A DNA stretch of 64,000 nucleotides. Source: Stagonosporopsis chrysanthemi (taxonomy: Eukaryota > Ascomycota > Dothideomycetes > Pleosporales > Didymellaceae). Location of the stretch: the NCBI GenBank assembly GCA_022560025.1, contig JAFISE010000001.1:186001-250000 (forward strand), given 5' to 3'. Both the position numbers and the translations under genes were made by a program. Below, piece after piece: positions 45,802-55,717 of this stretch (the stretch's first letter is position 1; each line of letters starts with the position of its first letter). The notes beneath the pieces were generated by a model. The model did no database searches. It saw only the letters and a list, made by a program, of their open reading frames with translations, and was not told the origin of the DNA.

Positions 45802-46350
45802 GTTGAAGGTCGGTTGCTTGTTGCGATTTGGGATGATGAGGAGAGCTTATGTAGAGGCTGAAGATATGCATACCAAGAGCCATCCCACAGATAGTGCCAT
45901 CATGGTGCGTATCGCGACATCGTCGGTACTTTGATGGATCTGCACAGCATTACCGAAACAGGAAGGTGCAAGGATACTAGATAATGAGTATTAAAGTAGA
46001 TCACGTACCCCAGGAAACATAACGTTCACTTTTCCTCCTGATGTTGCAACGTTTGATTGCGCTGCTCAACTAGTTTGGAATCACCAAAAGAACCACATGC
46101 CGATTTACGTCTGAGGGCCTCTTTAATCTTGTTTATCTTCCATTGGCGACAAGTCGTAAGACACGGGACGCGGACGGGATCGTAGTATTGCTTGGAGTCG
46201 TACCTATCAGCGACGGTCCCTTTGTTGAGAGGTTGTGTTCATGATAGGAATGCCCTACATGGAAGCGCGTTCGTCGATAGTTGCACAGATTTCGTGTAGG
46301 CCGAGATGTAATTCGTAAAATTGAATTTAAAATTGCAGCTTGCTCCCTGA
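45802..46350. other. Intergenic region upstream of the S51 peptidase
   Basis: No gene is seen. The stretch contains the promoter of the peptidase gene and the 3' side of the dehydrogenase. Confidence 0.5.
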
Positions 46351-47472
46351 CTACACTGGCACAGTCAGCGGGTTCATCACGCCAGCGCCTCCATCTACCC
46401 TCATCTCCGCGCCCGTAATGTAGCTACTAAAGCCACTGGCCAAGAAGCCAGCCACTCGTGCTACTTCCTCGGGTCGACCAGCCCTCTCAAGTCCGATAGT
46501 CCTCTTCTGGACTTCCTTGTCCTGCAACGCAGCTGGTGGGAACTGCCCGCTCTCCATCTCCTTCAACCCGCTACCCCTTAGATCTACGCCAACATCTATT
46601 TGACCAGCCGCGATCGCATTGATACGGACACCCGTACCTTTGAGGACTGTTACACCGGACTTTACCACACCGAGGGCGGCGTGTGACGCCATGGTGAACG
46701 CTGGGGCCCAGCACCCACCATAAGTGCCAGCTACCGAGGTGACCACGATGATTGATCCGTACGGAGCATCTTTCGGCGCAGCATTGGGGTAGCTGCCCTT
46801 AGGTGTGGTCTTCTGCATTGCAGCTGGCGCATACTTGAGCGCGAAGAACGCGGGCATGGCGTTTGTTTCGAAAGCAGCATAGAGGTCTTTTGGGCCGGTG
46901 GTGTTGATAGATGGAGGGCCGAGGAGACCGGTTGATGAGGTCCATATATCCAGACGCCCCCATGAGTTCAGCACATCATCGATGAGCGAGAGAGTGTCTT
47001 CTTCAGACGTGATCTTGTAAGGGTAGCCGATGACTTTAGTGTTCGGATATCGGGCGTTGATACTGGAGGCAAGCTCAGCATAGGGCTCGTCGGGCAGGGA
47101 AGAGCATGCGTATATGCATGCTGCGCCGTGGGCTGGTGAGTGTCAGTCGAGCGGCTTGACATGTCGTGAGATGTCGTGATCCATCTCAAAATGAATTCGA
47201 TCAAAGCTCAACGCGGAAGTCTGCATTGCCAAAGAGGACACAGAACACATTTAGGGTAATGATCTAGACGTACCGGCGAGTTCAGCAACGATTGCTTTCC
47301 CAACAGGCTGCGTAGCTCCGGTCACCACACAAACAAAGCCGTACTAGAGTCACAGTATCAGCAAGATATCCACCATCATTGACAAATTCACTCCAACGGT
47401 ACCTACAAGCTTACCATCTGCTCTGTACGGTGAGAAGTGCTCTGAGTCGCTCGTTCCGTTGGGTGCTGCCAT
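46351..47472 (-). CDS. Short-chain dehydrogenase/reductase
   Basis: Exons 47472-47407, 47343-47274 and 47120-46351 join in frame to 301 residues. It should be an NAD(P)-dependent oxidoreductase with a Rossmann fold. The cofactor loop TGATQPVGKAIVAEL is a variant of TGxxxGxG and is encoded in the second exon. Strand 4 is atypical: the usual NNAG is replaced by TSSTG in LDIWTSSTGLLG. The catalytic serines lie in IIVVTSVAGTYGG. The usual YxxxK is replaced by a TMASHAALGVVKSG segment, with His where Tyr is expected. RINAIAAGQID and GAEMRVDGG follow as in classical members. The missing active-site Tyr and altered NNAG suggest changed or lost catalysis. Donor choice GTAGGT for intron 1 is forced by frame. 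Confidence 0.82.
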
Positions 47473-47860
47473 CTCGAAACTTCAGCCCTCGACCTGACGT
47501 GAGCGAAAATGGCACACTGCCGCGAGGGGCAGCCATTGTTTTTGTTAAATCAAGGTGGACTACTCAAGAAGTAGGAGGCGCCATCATGTCATTCAACATA
47601 TCTCCGGAGCGCGGAGATGCATGATGTGTGAGCAACTGTTGGTCGAGGTTGGAGCTGAGATAAGGAGGGCGATAACGGCTGCAGGCGGGGCTGTCGGTCG
47701 CGCTTCGCCGCGGGGGTGCCGCATGTGGAAGGGAGCTTCACTATACTGACACCTTCGAACGCTCTTTGGTATCAACTCGTGGTATTATATCATGTTTTTT
47801 GTTTAGAGCTAGTCTCAAAGAAATGCTCTATTTCGAGTGCGATGCCCTGACACGGCCTCC
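47473..47860. other. Intergenic region between dehydrogenase and cytidine deaminase
   Basis: No gene is seen. It lies between the dehydrogenase start and the deaminase stop. Confidence 0.5.
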
Positions 47861-48462
47861 TCACGCAGCTTTCGCCTTCTCCTCCTCCCTCTCCTTCTTC
47901 AACTTCTCCCTCGGTGGTAGCACGTCTGGCCCAAAGCTCAGAGGGAGCAGCTCGCCCATTGTCCTGACAATGTATTTGCCATCCTTGTTGAACATGAAAA
48001 TAGGCGTCTCCAGGGCCAAGAACTCCCTGAGAAACTGCCTGCACATTCCACACGGCGAGCAGAAACCGTCGATGTCTGTAGCCACAGCGACGGCCTTGAA
48101 CGAGCCTAGTTTGTGGCCCTGAACCACAGCTGTACCGAACGCAACGCGCTCGGCGCAGGTACCGACGGGGTAAGCGGCGTTCTCGACGTTTGCACCCTCA
48201 ATAGTAGAGGGCTTGGAGGAGGTCGACTGGTGCAGAAGGAGTGATGCGCCAACGCGGAAGAGGGAGTATGGACCTGCAGGATTGATTCAGCGTCATGTGC
48301 TTTTGCGCGCCCTACGTTACTGCACATACAGTACGCCTTAGTCTTTGCGTCGATGCATTGTTCGCCGATAATCTGCAGCTCTTGCGCAGACACTCCATGG
48401 ATCAAACCATTTTCCTCGTTGACAGGTTCCGCGGCGACAGGTTTGAATGAGGTTGTGGACAT
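47861..48462 (-). CDS. Cytidine deaminase
   Basis: Exons 48462-48330 and 48273-47861 join in frame to 181 residues. It salvages pyrimidines by hydrolysing cytidine and deoxycytidine to uridine forms. The substrate-site segment AYCPYSLFRVGA spans the intron. The zinc and catalytic motif TCAERVAFG and the second zinc motif SPCGMCRQFLREF are intact. The ligand Asn is in IEGANVENAAYPVG. The core is of normal length. The protein has a Lys/Glu-rich C-terminal tail of about 25 residues after DVLPPREK and an N-terminal extension of about 20 residues, both common in fungal forms. The donor is GTATGT and the acceptor CAG. Confidence 0.95.
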
Positions 48463-48714
48463 CGTGAAGGGAAAGGAAGGAAAGGGAAAGTCGGCGCAAC
48501 GCGGGCAGCTTTATCGATGATGGTGGTGGGGCCTCGCCGGAGCTTGCCTGCGGGGAGCTTCCTTTGTCGGCTGGGTGCTCCGGAGGTGGCCGCCGGTCCA
48601 TATCAAACATGTACTGAAAGTCTCACGGGATACGTAAAGGTTTTGATATCGTAGACACATGTCTCAGAAGAGTTGGTGTAGGGTATATTCGTGGGTGGAT
48701 GCAGACTGCTGTGC

Positions 48715-49455
48715 TCAGTGCTCGAGCACTATCGGCTTGCCCTTCTCCCAGTTCGCAATGCTCTCACTGATATTCATCCAGTATCGCAGCTTGACTGTCT
48801 CACTCTTCGCCAACTCCACATCGTCCTCGGCAAACGCCCCTTCGAGCGCTTTGATGCTTTTTTGTATCCTGAACTCGTTCTCATCCTTCATGCCCACAAG
48901 ATCTTCCTCAGCCTCTGCCTCCTCTATTTGTTCTCTTGCTTCCAAAACTTCCATAAGCAGCTCTGGGTCATCGACTTTGGCCGTTTCGTCATCAGCAGTT
49001 TCGATACCGCGCTGCGAAAGAAGGTACTGCGCGCGGAGCAGCGGCGATTGCAGGGTCTTGTAGGCCTCATTGATTCGCGCAGAGGTTGCCTCGGCCCTCT
49101 TCTTGTGTTCTTGTGGGTGCAGATCGGGGTGCGCTTTGGCCTGAAGCTGTAAGAACTCTCGCTTTAGGGCGTTCAGGTCGATAGTGAATGGTCCTGTTGG
49201 TGGTGGTCCAGCGGAGAGAGAATTGGGAAAGAACGAGTAATGCGTCTGCGATTGCGATTGCTGTGACGATGCCTGCGCCTTGAAGGGCTCTTCATGAGCA
49301 CTTGACGTCGACTGACAACGGCGCGGTGATCGCTGCGGTGATGCGCGGTGCGCGCAGAAGAGGCAGGGCGTTGCAGTCGACCGAATAGTCCTGGATGCCC
49401 CTGTACTCAAGGCTGCACGGAGCCCTCGCGCAGCTGCTGGACGTATTGAATGCAT
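48715..49455 (-). CDS. JAC1: JAC1/HscB, mitochondrial iron-sulfur cluster co-chaperone
   Basis: Single exon, 246 residues. Jac1 is a J-protein that brings the scaffold Isu1 to its Hsp70 in mitochondrial iron-sulfur cluster assembly. A long basic presequence (MHSIRPAAARGLRAAL and on, about 60 residues) fits import. The J domain starts at HYSFF and has the HPD tripeptide in QAKAHPDLHPQEH. ARINEAYKTLQSPLLRAQYLL and the acidic stretch DDPELLMEVLEAREQIEEAEAE follow. The C-terminal three-helix Isu-binding domain ends with LRYWMNISESIANWEKGKP. In fungal Jac1 the cysteine-rich zinc site of some HscB proteins is absent, as here. The start is the ATG at 49455; the upstream frame has none. Confidence 0.93.
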   Translation of the reverse strand: MHSIRPAAARGLRAALSTGASRTIRSTATPCLFCAHRASPQRSPRRCQSTSSAHEEPFKAQASSQQSQSQTHYSFFPNSLSAGPPPTGPFTIDLNALKREFLQLQAKAHPDLHPQEHKKRAEATSARINEAYKTLQSPLLRAQYLLSQRGIETADDETAKVDDPELLMEVLEAREQIEEAEAEEDLVGMKDENEFRIQKSIKALEGAFAEDDVELAKSETVKLRYWMNISESIANWEKGKPIVLEH

Positions 49456-49854
49456 TTTCAACGGTATAAGTTCTAAGGGTAGTTGAAGGTAGAGCACTGA
49501 GTACTGCAATATCTACAAACGGAGCGAGGCCGGCGGCGAAAGATTCCGCGCCAGCTCGTTACGTCATCTTCAATGACCATCACATCTGCAGCTTCCTGAT
49601 TTCACCACAGCGGGTCTACATAGGTCTAGTCAAGCTCAGAAGAACGGCTTGCTGCTCGCTATCATTCGGTACCGGTCAAGGGTAAATAAATGGAGTATTC
49701 AAACAGAGTATTCGTCCGTCATGCTTTAGCTATGGGGACGAAGCAATGCTGAGCAATCGCCGGAGGCCGCAAAGCGCGAGCCTCGACTATACTTCATCGC
49801 GCTATAGCCGCGGGGAACTTTACTAAACTACAGTCTATCGTCACCAAAGGAAGA
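49456..49854. other. Divergent promoter region (JAC1 / DUF924 gene)
   Basis: These 399 bases separate two divergent ATGs, so they should hold both promoters. No other feature is seen. Confidence 0.6.
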
Positions 49855-50724
49855 ATGCTCACACGTCCTCTCTTCCGCATAGCGACACGCTGCTTCGCCC
49901 TCTCAGCAACCTCTCTCCGTGTTCGCGCAATGTCTTCATATCCACTGGACAAGAATATCTTCACGCCAGCGCTCTATCAGAAAATCCAGGACATATGGCT
50001 TGGTGGCTCAAATCCTAATGGCGAGGAGGTCAACATGGATGTGGTAAGAAGATGGTTTATGGGCACGCCAGAGGAGCGTCTGGCTCTCGACAAGACATGC
50101 AGCGACAACTTCCTGCATGCACTGCACGCAATTGGCCCAGAAAACCTCACCACCCCGACGGCAGACCCATTCCTCAACCAATTGACCGAGATCGCGCAAA
50201 ATGACACCAAAGGCAATGGCGCGGAGGCGGCCTCTGCGGCGCTCAGCATCGCCGTTTTGCTCGATCAGATGCCGCGCAACATTTTTCGCACAGATGAAGG
50301 CCTAGTCAAGGTTTATACGCATTACGATAAGATTTCACAAGCATTCATTCGCACACTCTTCTCGTCCAAGTCGCCCATATCACGACCAGACCAGCACCCG
50401 CTGTGGCGCAATTCTACGGCACACAGGATGTGGTTCTACATGCCACTCTGCCATTCAGAAGATGTCGAGTCACACAAGCAAATGGACAGTTTGCTGGACG
50501 ATTTGCAGCAGGATCTAGATGCGCAACCGGGATGCGCAGGTTCTAAGGAGTTGCTGAAAGGGCAATTCAAGGCCGAGAGAGAGCATAGAGAGATCATTGA
50601 CAAGTTTGGGAGGTACCCACATCGCAACGGCGCGCTGGGGCGCGAGAGCACAGAGGAAGAGATCAAGTTCATGTCGGATGGTGGAGCGACGTTTGGGGTT
50701 GCGCAGAAGAAGGATGAGCTATGA
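49855..50724 (+). CDS. DUF924 family protein ending in KDEL
   Basis: Single exon, 289 residues. The family (DUF924) is an all-helical, TPR-like fold shared with bacteria; its function is unknown. Conserved blocks are IQDIWLGG, VRRWFMGTPEERLALDKTC, AIVLLDQMPRNIFR-like (here SIAVLLDQMPRNIFR), MWFYMPLCHSEDVESH and KFGRYPHRNGALGRES. The first 25 residues are basic and hydrophobic (TRPLFRIATRCFALSATSLR), like a mitochondrial presequence; a second ATG at 49930 (MSSYPLDKN) would give the plain family length. The protein ends in QKKDEL, which has the form of an ER retrieval signal, although no clean signal peptide is present. It may be fortuitous. Confidence 0.9.
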   Translation: MLTRPLFRIATRCFALSATSLRVRAMSSYPLDKNIFTPALYQKIQDIWLGGSNPNGEEVNMDVVRRWFMGTPEERLALDKTCSDNFLHALHAIGPENLTTPTADPFLNQLTEIAQNDTKGNGAEAASAALSIAVLLDQMPRNIFRTDEGLVKVYTHYDKISQAFIRTLFSSKSPISRPDQHPLWRNSTAHRMWFYMPLCHSEDVESHKQMDSLLDDLQQDLDAQPGCAGSKELLKGQFKAEREHREIIDKFGRYPHRNGALGRESTEEEIKFMSDGGATFGVAQKKDEL

Positions 50725-51149
50725 AACCTTTTTCATCTGCCTGCACATCTGCACCCGCAATGCTTAACAAGACATTCAATCACACAAATCCATAGATATC
50801 ATATGTACAAAGAACCCTTGCTCTCACAAACTATGTATGTTGCGTGGCAGTTGAGTTGTCAGTCAAACTCAAAGAAATGGACCATATCTGTTCCGGGACT
50901 GCTCGCGCTAAGCCTTGTCAACAGGTCCGTCGAGAACTTATGGAGGATGGTCTGTTGTGTTCCTGCAAGGATGGGCTATGCATAGCTGTGAACGCTGTCC
51001 CTAGTTTAGCTCGACCGTGAACTAAGAGATCCATTACACAAGACTCAGTCTCTAGCCACAAAAGACACTACGGCCCTCACAACGATTGCCACCGCGGGAT
51101 ATCAGATGGCAAAAGGAATCAGCCCGAGGACAATGCTTGAGAAAAAAAG
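50725..51149. other. Intergenic region before the tRNA gene
   Basis: No gene is seen. The T-rich end on the minus strand is the tRNA terminator. Confidence 0.5.
51142..51148 (-). terminator. RNA polymerase III terminator (T7) of the tRNA gene
   Basis: A run of seven T on the minus strand starts a few bases after the tRNA 3' end. Runs of four or more T stop RNA polymerase III. Confidence 0.85.
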
Positions 51150-51287
51150 GGGTCTTGCCGCGACTCGAACGCGGGGCCTCTCGCACGTTTACTTAGGTAC
51201 CCTAAGCGAGACTGATAATTGTTAGATATTTGCTTGTATTGATCGATGGTGAGTTGAACTTACATCATACCACTAGACCACAAGACC
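51150..51287 (-). tRNA. tRNA-Pro(AGG) with a canonical intron plus a spliceosomal-type intron
   Basis: The minus strand holds a complete tRNA in three pieces. The acceptor stem GGTCTTG pairs perfectly with CAAGACC. The D arm and A box read TGGTCTAGTGG. The anticodon stem CTCGC/GCGAG brackets loop TTAGGGT (anticodon AGG). The T arm CCGCG-TTCGAGT-CGCGG is perfect and contains the B box. A 14-nt intron (51199-51186) sits after base 37, and its CCTAAG can pair with the anticodon loop, as in normal nuclear tRNA introns. A second interruption, 51263-51212 (52 nt), lies between bases 25 and 26. It begins GTAAGT, has CTAAC 9 nt before its end, and ends CAG. Removing both gives a canonical 72-nt tRNA-Pro very close to the yeast consensus. 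The first intron contains no T run that would stop polymerase III. Confidence 0.88.
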
Positions 51288-51770
51288 ATGTTGTTGATGA
51301 AGTTTTGATTTCTCATCAATAATATAATGCTAGCAGCAAGGGCGACAATGTCATTCAGATCGTCCTTGACCAGGGAGTTAGGTGATTAAATGGGAGCACC
51401 CTGTGCGGGTCCGGTCCGAGGACGAGTCGATCCACAAGATGATTGGTGCTTGAGCTGTCGTCGTTCTCTAGCCCGCATAGGGGCCTTGTTTAAAGGGTGT
51501 TTCATGTATGAATATCAACCTTGAATTTGGTATGGAAAGAGTCGGAGGATTGTTTCCCAACAATCACAGGATGACTTCCAGCAATCGTGTTTGGCTGACC
51601 ACGTGGATGCGGATGCCGATTGCGCTAGACAAGGAACGTGGAGCTCTCGGAATAGCCTACGTCAACGCGTCGAGCTCCACGAGCACCCGCACTGCACTTC
51701 CACGGACTGAACCATGATGTTGTCGTAACACCTGTGGTCAGAATCGTAACCATTGCATTGACAGCCTAAC
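51288..51770. other. Divergent region between the tRNA and the next gene
   Basis: No gene is seen. Confidence 0.5.
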
Positions 51771-53290
51771 ATGGTACGCTTGTGTGTACCTGCTGGTGAG
51801 TATTTGCTCTGATTTATTGTGTGTGTAGCTAACAACTTATAGGTGACGACCAGCACCCTCTCACACGCGGACCACGACTTGGCTTCTCTGCTGCAGAGCC
51901 CTCGTTGACCAATTCGGCATATCGCGCATGCCTCATCGCTACTGGGCTCACGGCTGTGAGCTCCGTTCTTGGAGTCGCACGTCCAGGGCTATTTCTCAAG
52001 AATGTTACCGTTGTCGGACTGATCGATGGAGCTGTGACAGCATGCGATATTTATGGGAGGCAAGAAATAAACAGGGCTGCATTCAAAATGGATGGGCTAG
52101 AGAACCCTAGACCCTTCAAGCTATGGGAGCGCACAAAGCAATGGACGCTGGAAGACGCTTCACTCTTCGGAGGTGCGACAGGCCTGCTCATCGCGTCGAA
52201 CCCGCGATTGTTTCCTGGTGTAACCGGATTCTCTAGATTCTTCGGTGTGGTCGTTACGGGATGCGCTGTCGGTGCAAAGACCGCTGAGTGGGCATTCAAT
52301 AGGGGTTCGCCATACCAGACGAAGCGCATTGAGTATATGCTTGCAATATCACGACGTAGCATCTATGAGCGTCTTTCGCAAGACGAGCAGGCGAAAGCGT
52401 CTCTGTCACGGTTCGGACAAGCACTACTCATGTCATATACAGGAGACAGTCCTCTCATGCGGTTATTAAGCAAGCCGTTCGGCGGGCTGTCTGGTGTGGC
52501 AAACGCTGGGAGCACTACGGCTGTTGGTCACAGTCATGCCCATGGTGGCCAAATGGAGGCTACGCGTCAGCAGATACAGCAAGCCCACGCAAAGCAGCCT
52601 GTCTTGATGGTAGCCGAATTCGAAAAAGAAGAGCTGGCTGCACCAGATTACGATCAAGGACATCGTCAATATCGTATGGACCCATCAGACACAGACCTAG
52701 AGGCATTGCAAGAGCACCTGCTGCAGTTGAATAGACTTCACGAGTCCGAGGTGAAGGAGTTGGCATATGTATGGAAGACGCTGGCACCCAAAGAGCACAG
52801 GATGCACCAGTTGTCACAAGATGATCCTGAGAAGGACCTCGTGCGTCGAGAGCTTCAATTGCTCAACAGCATCGCTTCACACTCGAATATTCGGCTCGCG
52901 GTTATTTCCTATGCGCAAGCAGATGCCCGCAAGCGAATCGCACACATAAGGAATGAGGATCCAGCTGCTGTTGCCAGCTTGCCTTTGCCTGGAACAGAGG
53001 ATCCTTCTTTAGACGAAATATGGAAAGAAACTTATATACCTCAAAAGACCGCAGAGAGGATTCGCCACCGTTGGGAAAACGCAAGGACTGATGTTGCACA
53101 TGTCGACCAAGTTCTGGACCAGTTCGACCAACTGAAGGCTCAAGGCAATACAAATAGTCGTGCTAACGAGCAGGCTGAGCAACTCCGTGATAACCAGTGG
53201 CAACTGAAACAAAATGTAGCAGCTACAGAACGACTGCTGAAAGAATTCGAGGAGAAGATCCTGAAGAATGAGGGTCGCTTTGGCAGATAG
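51771..53290 (+). CDS. Hypothetical membrane-associated protein with coiled-coil C-terminus
   Basis: A 25-nt first exon (51771-51795) joins 51843-53290 in frame to give 490 residues; the 47-nt intron has a GTGAGT donor, a CTAAC branch site and a TAG acceptor. I do not recognise the family. The N-terminal half has alternating hydrophobic stretches: ACLIATGLTAVSSVLGVA, VTVVGLIDGAVTA, SLFGGATGLLIAS and FFGVVVTGCAVGA. These suggest two to four membrane spans or amphipathic helices. A basic segment (KRIEYMLAISRRSIYERL) follows. The C-terminal half is helical, charged and Gln-rich, with heptad-like repeats (LEALQEHLLQLNRLHESEVKEL; EQLRDNQWQLKQNV), probably a coiled coil. A mitochondrial or peroxisomal membrane location would fit, but this is a guess. 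Confidence 0.75.
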
Positions 53291-53796
53291 AGAAACATCC
53301 TTGTTCGGCATGAAAGTCGAAGAAAGGGAGCTCAAACCCCTCACATTAGCTCCTGGGCAGCCACACTCTGCTGCAGGCATAAGCTCAGCCATGATGGCAT
53401 GGTTCCCACCCATCTGACGCCTCGTTCTGGAACATGTTTTGAGTGTGACAAGCACAGCTGATGGCGCTGCATGTTGGCTATATGGATGAGTCGTCTACTT
53501 GATCCGCATTGGTATGCGCCCACGAGGTGCGGAAGAGTCGTTGGTAGACTGGACACAACCTAGTGCCGCATCAGTTGGTAATGATAGTAAACTCGATGTG
53601 TCTGACACTTCGCGAACATACGTAAACCCATGAGAGTCTTTGAACCCAGGATACCAGGTGTGTGCTCGAGAAGTGAAGTGAAAGCTGCGCCATCTGTGTT
53701 TGTTTGTTTGCTGCCTTCCCTTTACGTCACACTCGCGCTTACTTCGTCCTCGTTTCCACTACATCAACCGCTTGTTCATTGCTCCAACCCACCACC
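53291..53796. other. Intergenic region
   Basis: No gene is seen. CACCACCATGG at its end is a good start context for the next gene. Confidence 0.5.
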
Positions 53797-55523
53797 ATGG
53801 CGAGACTCAATAAGCCAGCCGACTTCTCGCACGCTACGCCGGTGTTGAGCCAAGCTACTGATGCTATCACAGACTCCGACGCCATGTCTTCGCCTGCACT
53901 TCGTCCCCTCACTTTTGAGGCCAGCCTCCAATCTCACGGTGCCGACAATCTACCTCTTTCGCCGCTGCGCAGAAGCTCTGGCCGTGCATCCTTCTCGCAT
54001 GCCGATTGTCGGACTCTCGAGACGCTCTTACGCAACACCGGCGTCAGCTCTCCTTTAGAAACCCCCAGCCCGCTCGAACAGGACGAGCAGGGCGAGCAGC
54101 TTCACCCGGATACCCCTATCAGTTCTGTCGTCTCGTATAGCCGCACAGAAGATGCCGAAAGCTACCAGTTTGTCGGCGGTGAAACAACTGATGCTGGCTA
54201 TGAGGACGAGGATGACAGCATGGAGCTGAGTGAAGGTACGGAGGGCAGTGACACATTGGCGGTACTCAATGATCTCACCTCACCGTCTGTCTCCAAGTCC
54301 GGTCGCCGACTGCAGGAGAGTGTATCAACACACGACGAGAAGGACAGGCTGAGGTACAGCGGTCGCCAATCATCGATCTCGAAGCAACCTAAGTCGAAGC
54401 GACGCGAGAAGAGTGACATCAAGGCCAATGCAGTTGTCAAAGGCGACACTATCGAGGATAACACGAGCTTGCCAGGAGACCGCGCTTCGACATCACATCA
54501 CTCACGCATGGTGGGCAACGACTCTGACCGTGACTCAGAGCCTGATGGCGTACTGAGATCATCGGGCCCACTGCGCCTTTCTTTTGACACATCGGTGAAC
54601 GGAGAACATTTTGAAGAGGAGCGCACCCAGCTTCGAGAGACACTTGGCGTTACAGGTGTACATTCCATGGCAGTGCTAGACGGAATTGGAAAAGTTGGTG
54701 GCTCCGATATTGATAGACTCGATGCTGACAAGGAGGAATCTCCCGTCATGGCGACGAGTATCCAACGCCGAAAGGTTTGTCAAGCCCACACTTATCCCAT
54801 AGTCCTGGGAAACTGACATGTAATCATCAGAACTCGCAGAGCATTGCGCCAAAGCTTGCACTGCAAGCATCGTCTGGCTTTGGTTTGTCTGAGAACAAGG
54901 AAGAGTCGCAGTCTCTAATGCCCAACACCCCCGTTACTGCTATACATCCTCTTGTTCAGGCGCACAATGTGTCCCCTATCGACCAGAACATCCCCGACAC
55001 GCCATTCGCCAAAACACTGGGATATTTCAAGCAGTTCAAAGGCATAGAGAACGCCCGCTCGAGGCCTCGTCGTAACACTGTTCTATCCGGAAAGATCATC
55101 GAAATTCCGGGATCATCTATCGACGAGAAGGGTGAATCAGCATCTTCGACTCAAGAGGAATCATCATCTACCGCTCCAGACACAGAAAACTTGCCTAAGA
55201 CATCCGCTTTAGCCGATTTGGAGGGATTGACGGACTTCGTAGACGTTCCTTGCCCTGTGGACGAGGTTGACGAACTTCGCGAAGTCACAACATCTTCAGA
55301 CGATTTCTCAGATGAGCTTGCTAGCAACAATGCGACCGACAGAGAGCCAACGGGAAAGCATAACGAAAAGCAAATTATCCTATATCCACAGCACCCTGCC
55401 TTCATCAAAGCCATAGGCATGATTCCAGCCACTATGTTCTGGGCGACTGCCGCACCCGTTGTCAAGTACACCAGCGTGGCTGTCGAGATGCTCATGGATA
55501 AGCTAAGGGAGACGTATCTCTGA
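53797..55523 (+). CDS. Hypothetical Ser/Asp/Glu-rich protein with C-terminal hydrophobic segment
   Basis: Exons 53797-54774 and 54831-55523 join in frame to 556 residues (phase 0, GTTTGT donor, CAG acceptor). I do not recognise the family. Most of the chain is polar and probably disordered, with many SP and TP sites (LPLSPLRRSSGRAS, LETPSPLEQ, TPISSVVSYSR) that could be phosphorylated by proline-directed kinases. A short conserved-looking motif near the middle of exon 2 reads DTPFAKTLGYFKQFKGIENA. The C-terminal 45 residues contain a hydrophobic stretch (AIGMIPATMFWATAAPVVKY) that may be a membrane anchor or amphipathic helix. Its role is unknown. Confidence 0.75.
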
Positions 55524-55717
55524 AAGGTCACATCGGCAAACCGTGTCGCCCTCACTTGATACTGAGTGCGGGTAAATGTAGCGATCCCGAATTTATCAAA
55601 GTGAACGTCGAGATAGTGTTACTACTTCATTGGTAGCAGCATGTGGAAGGTAGTCTAGATTTACAAAAGCCGGAACGCCAATGCTATACATGATACAAGA
55701 CGCTCAACTTTTCCTTT

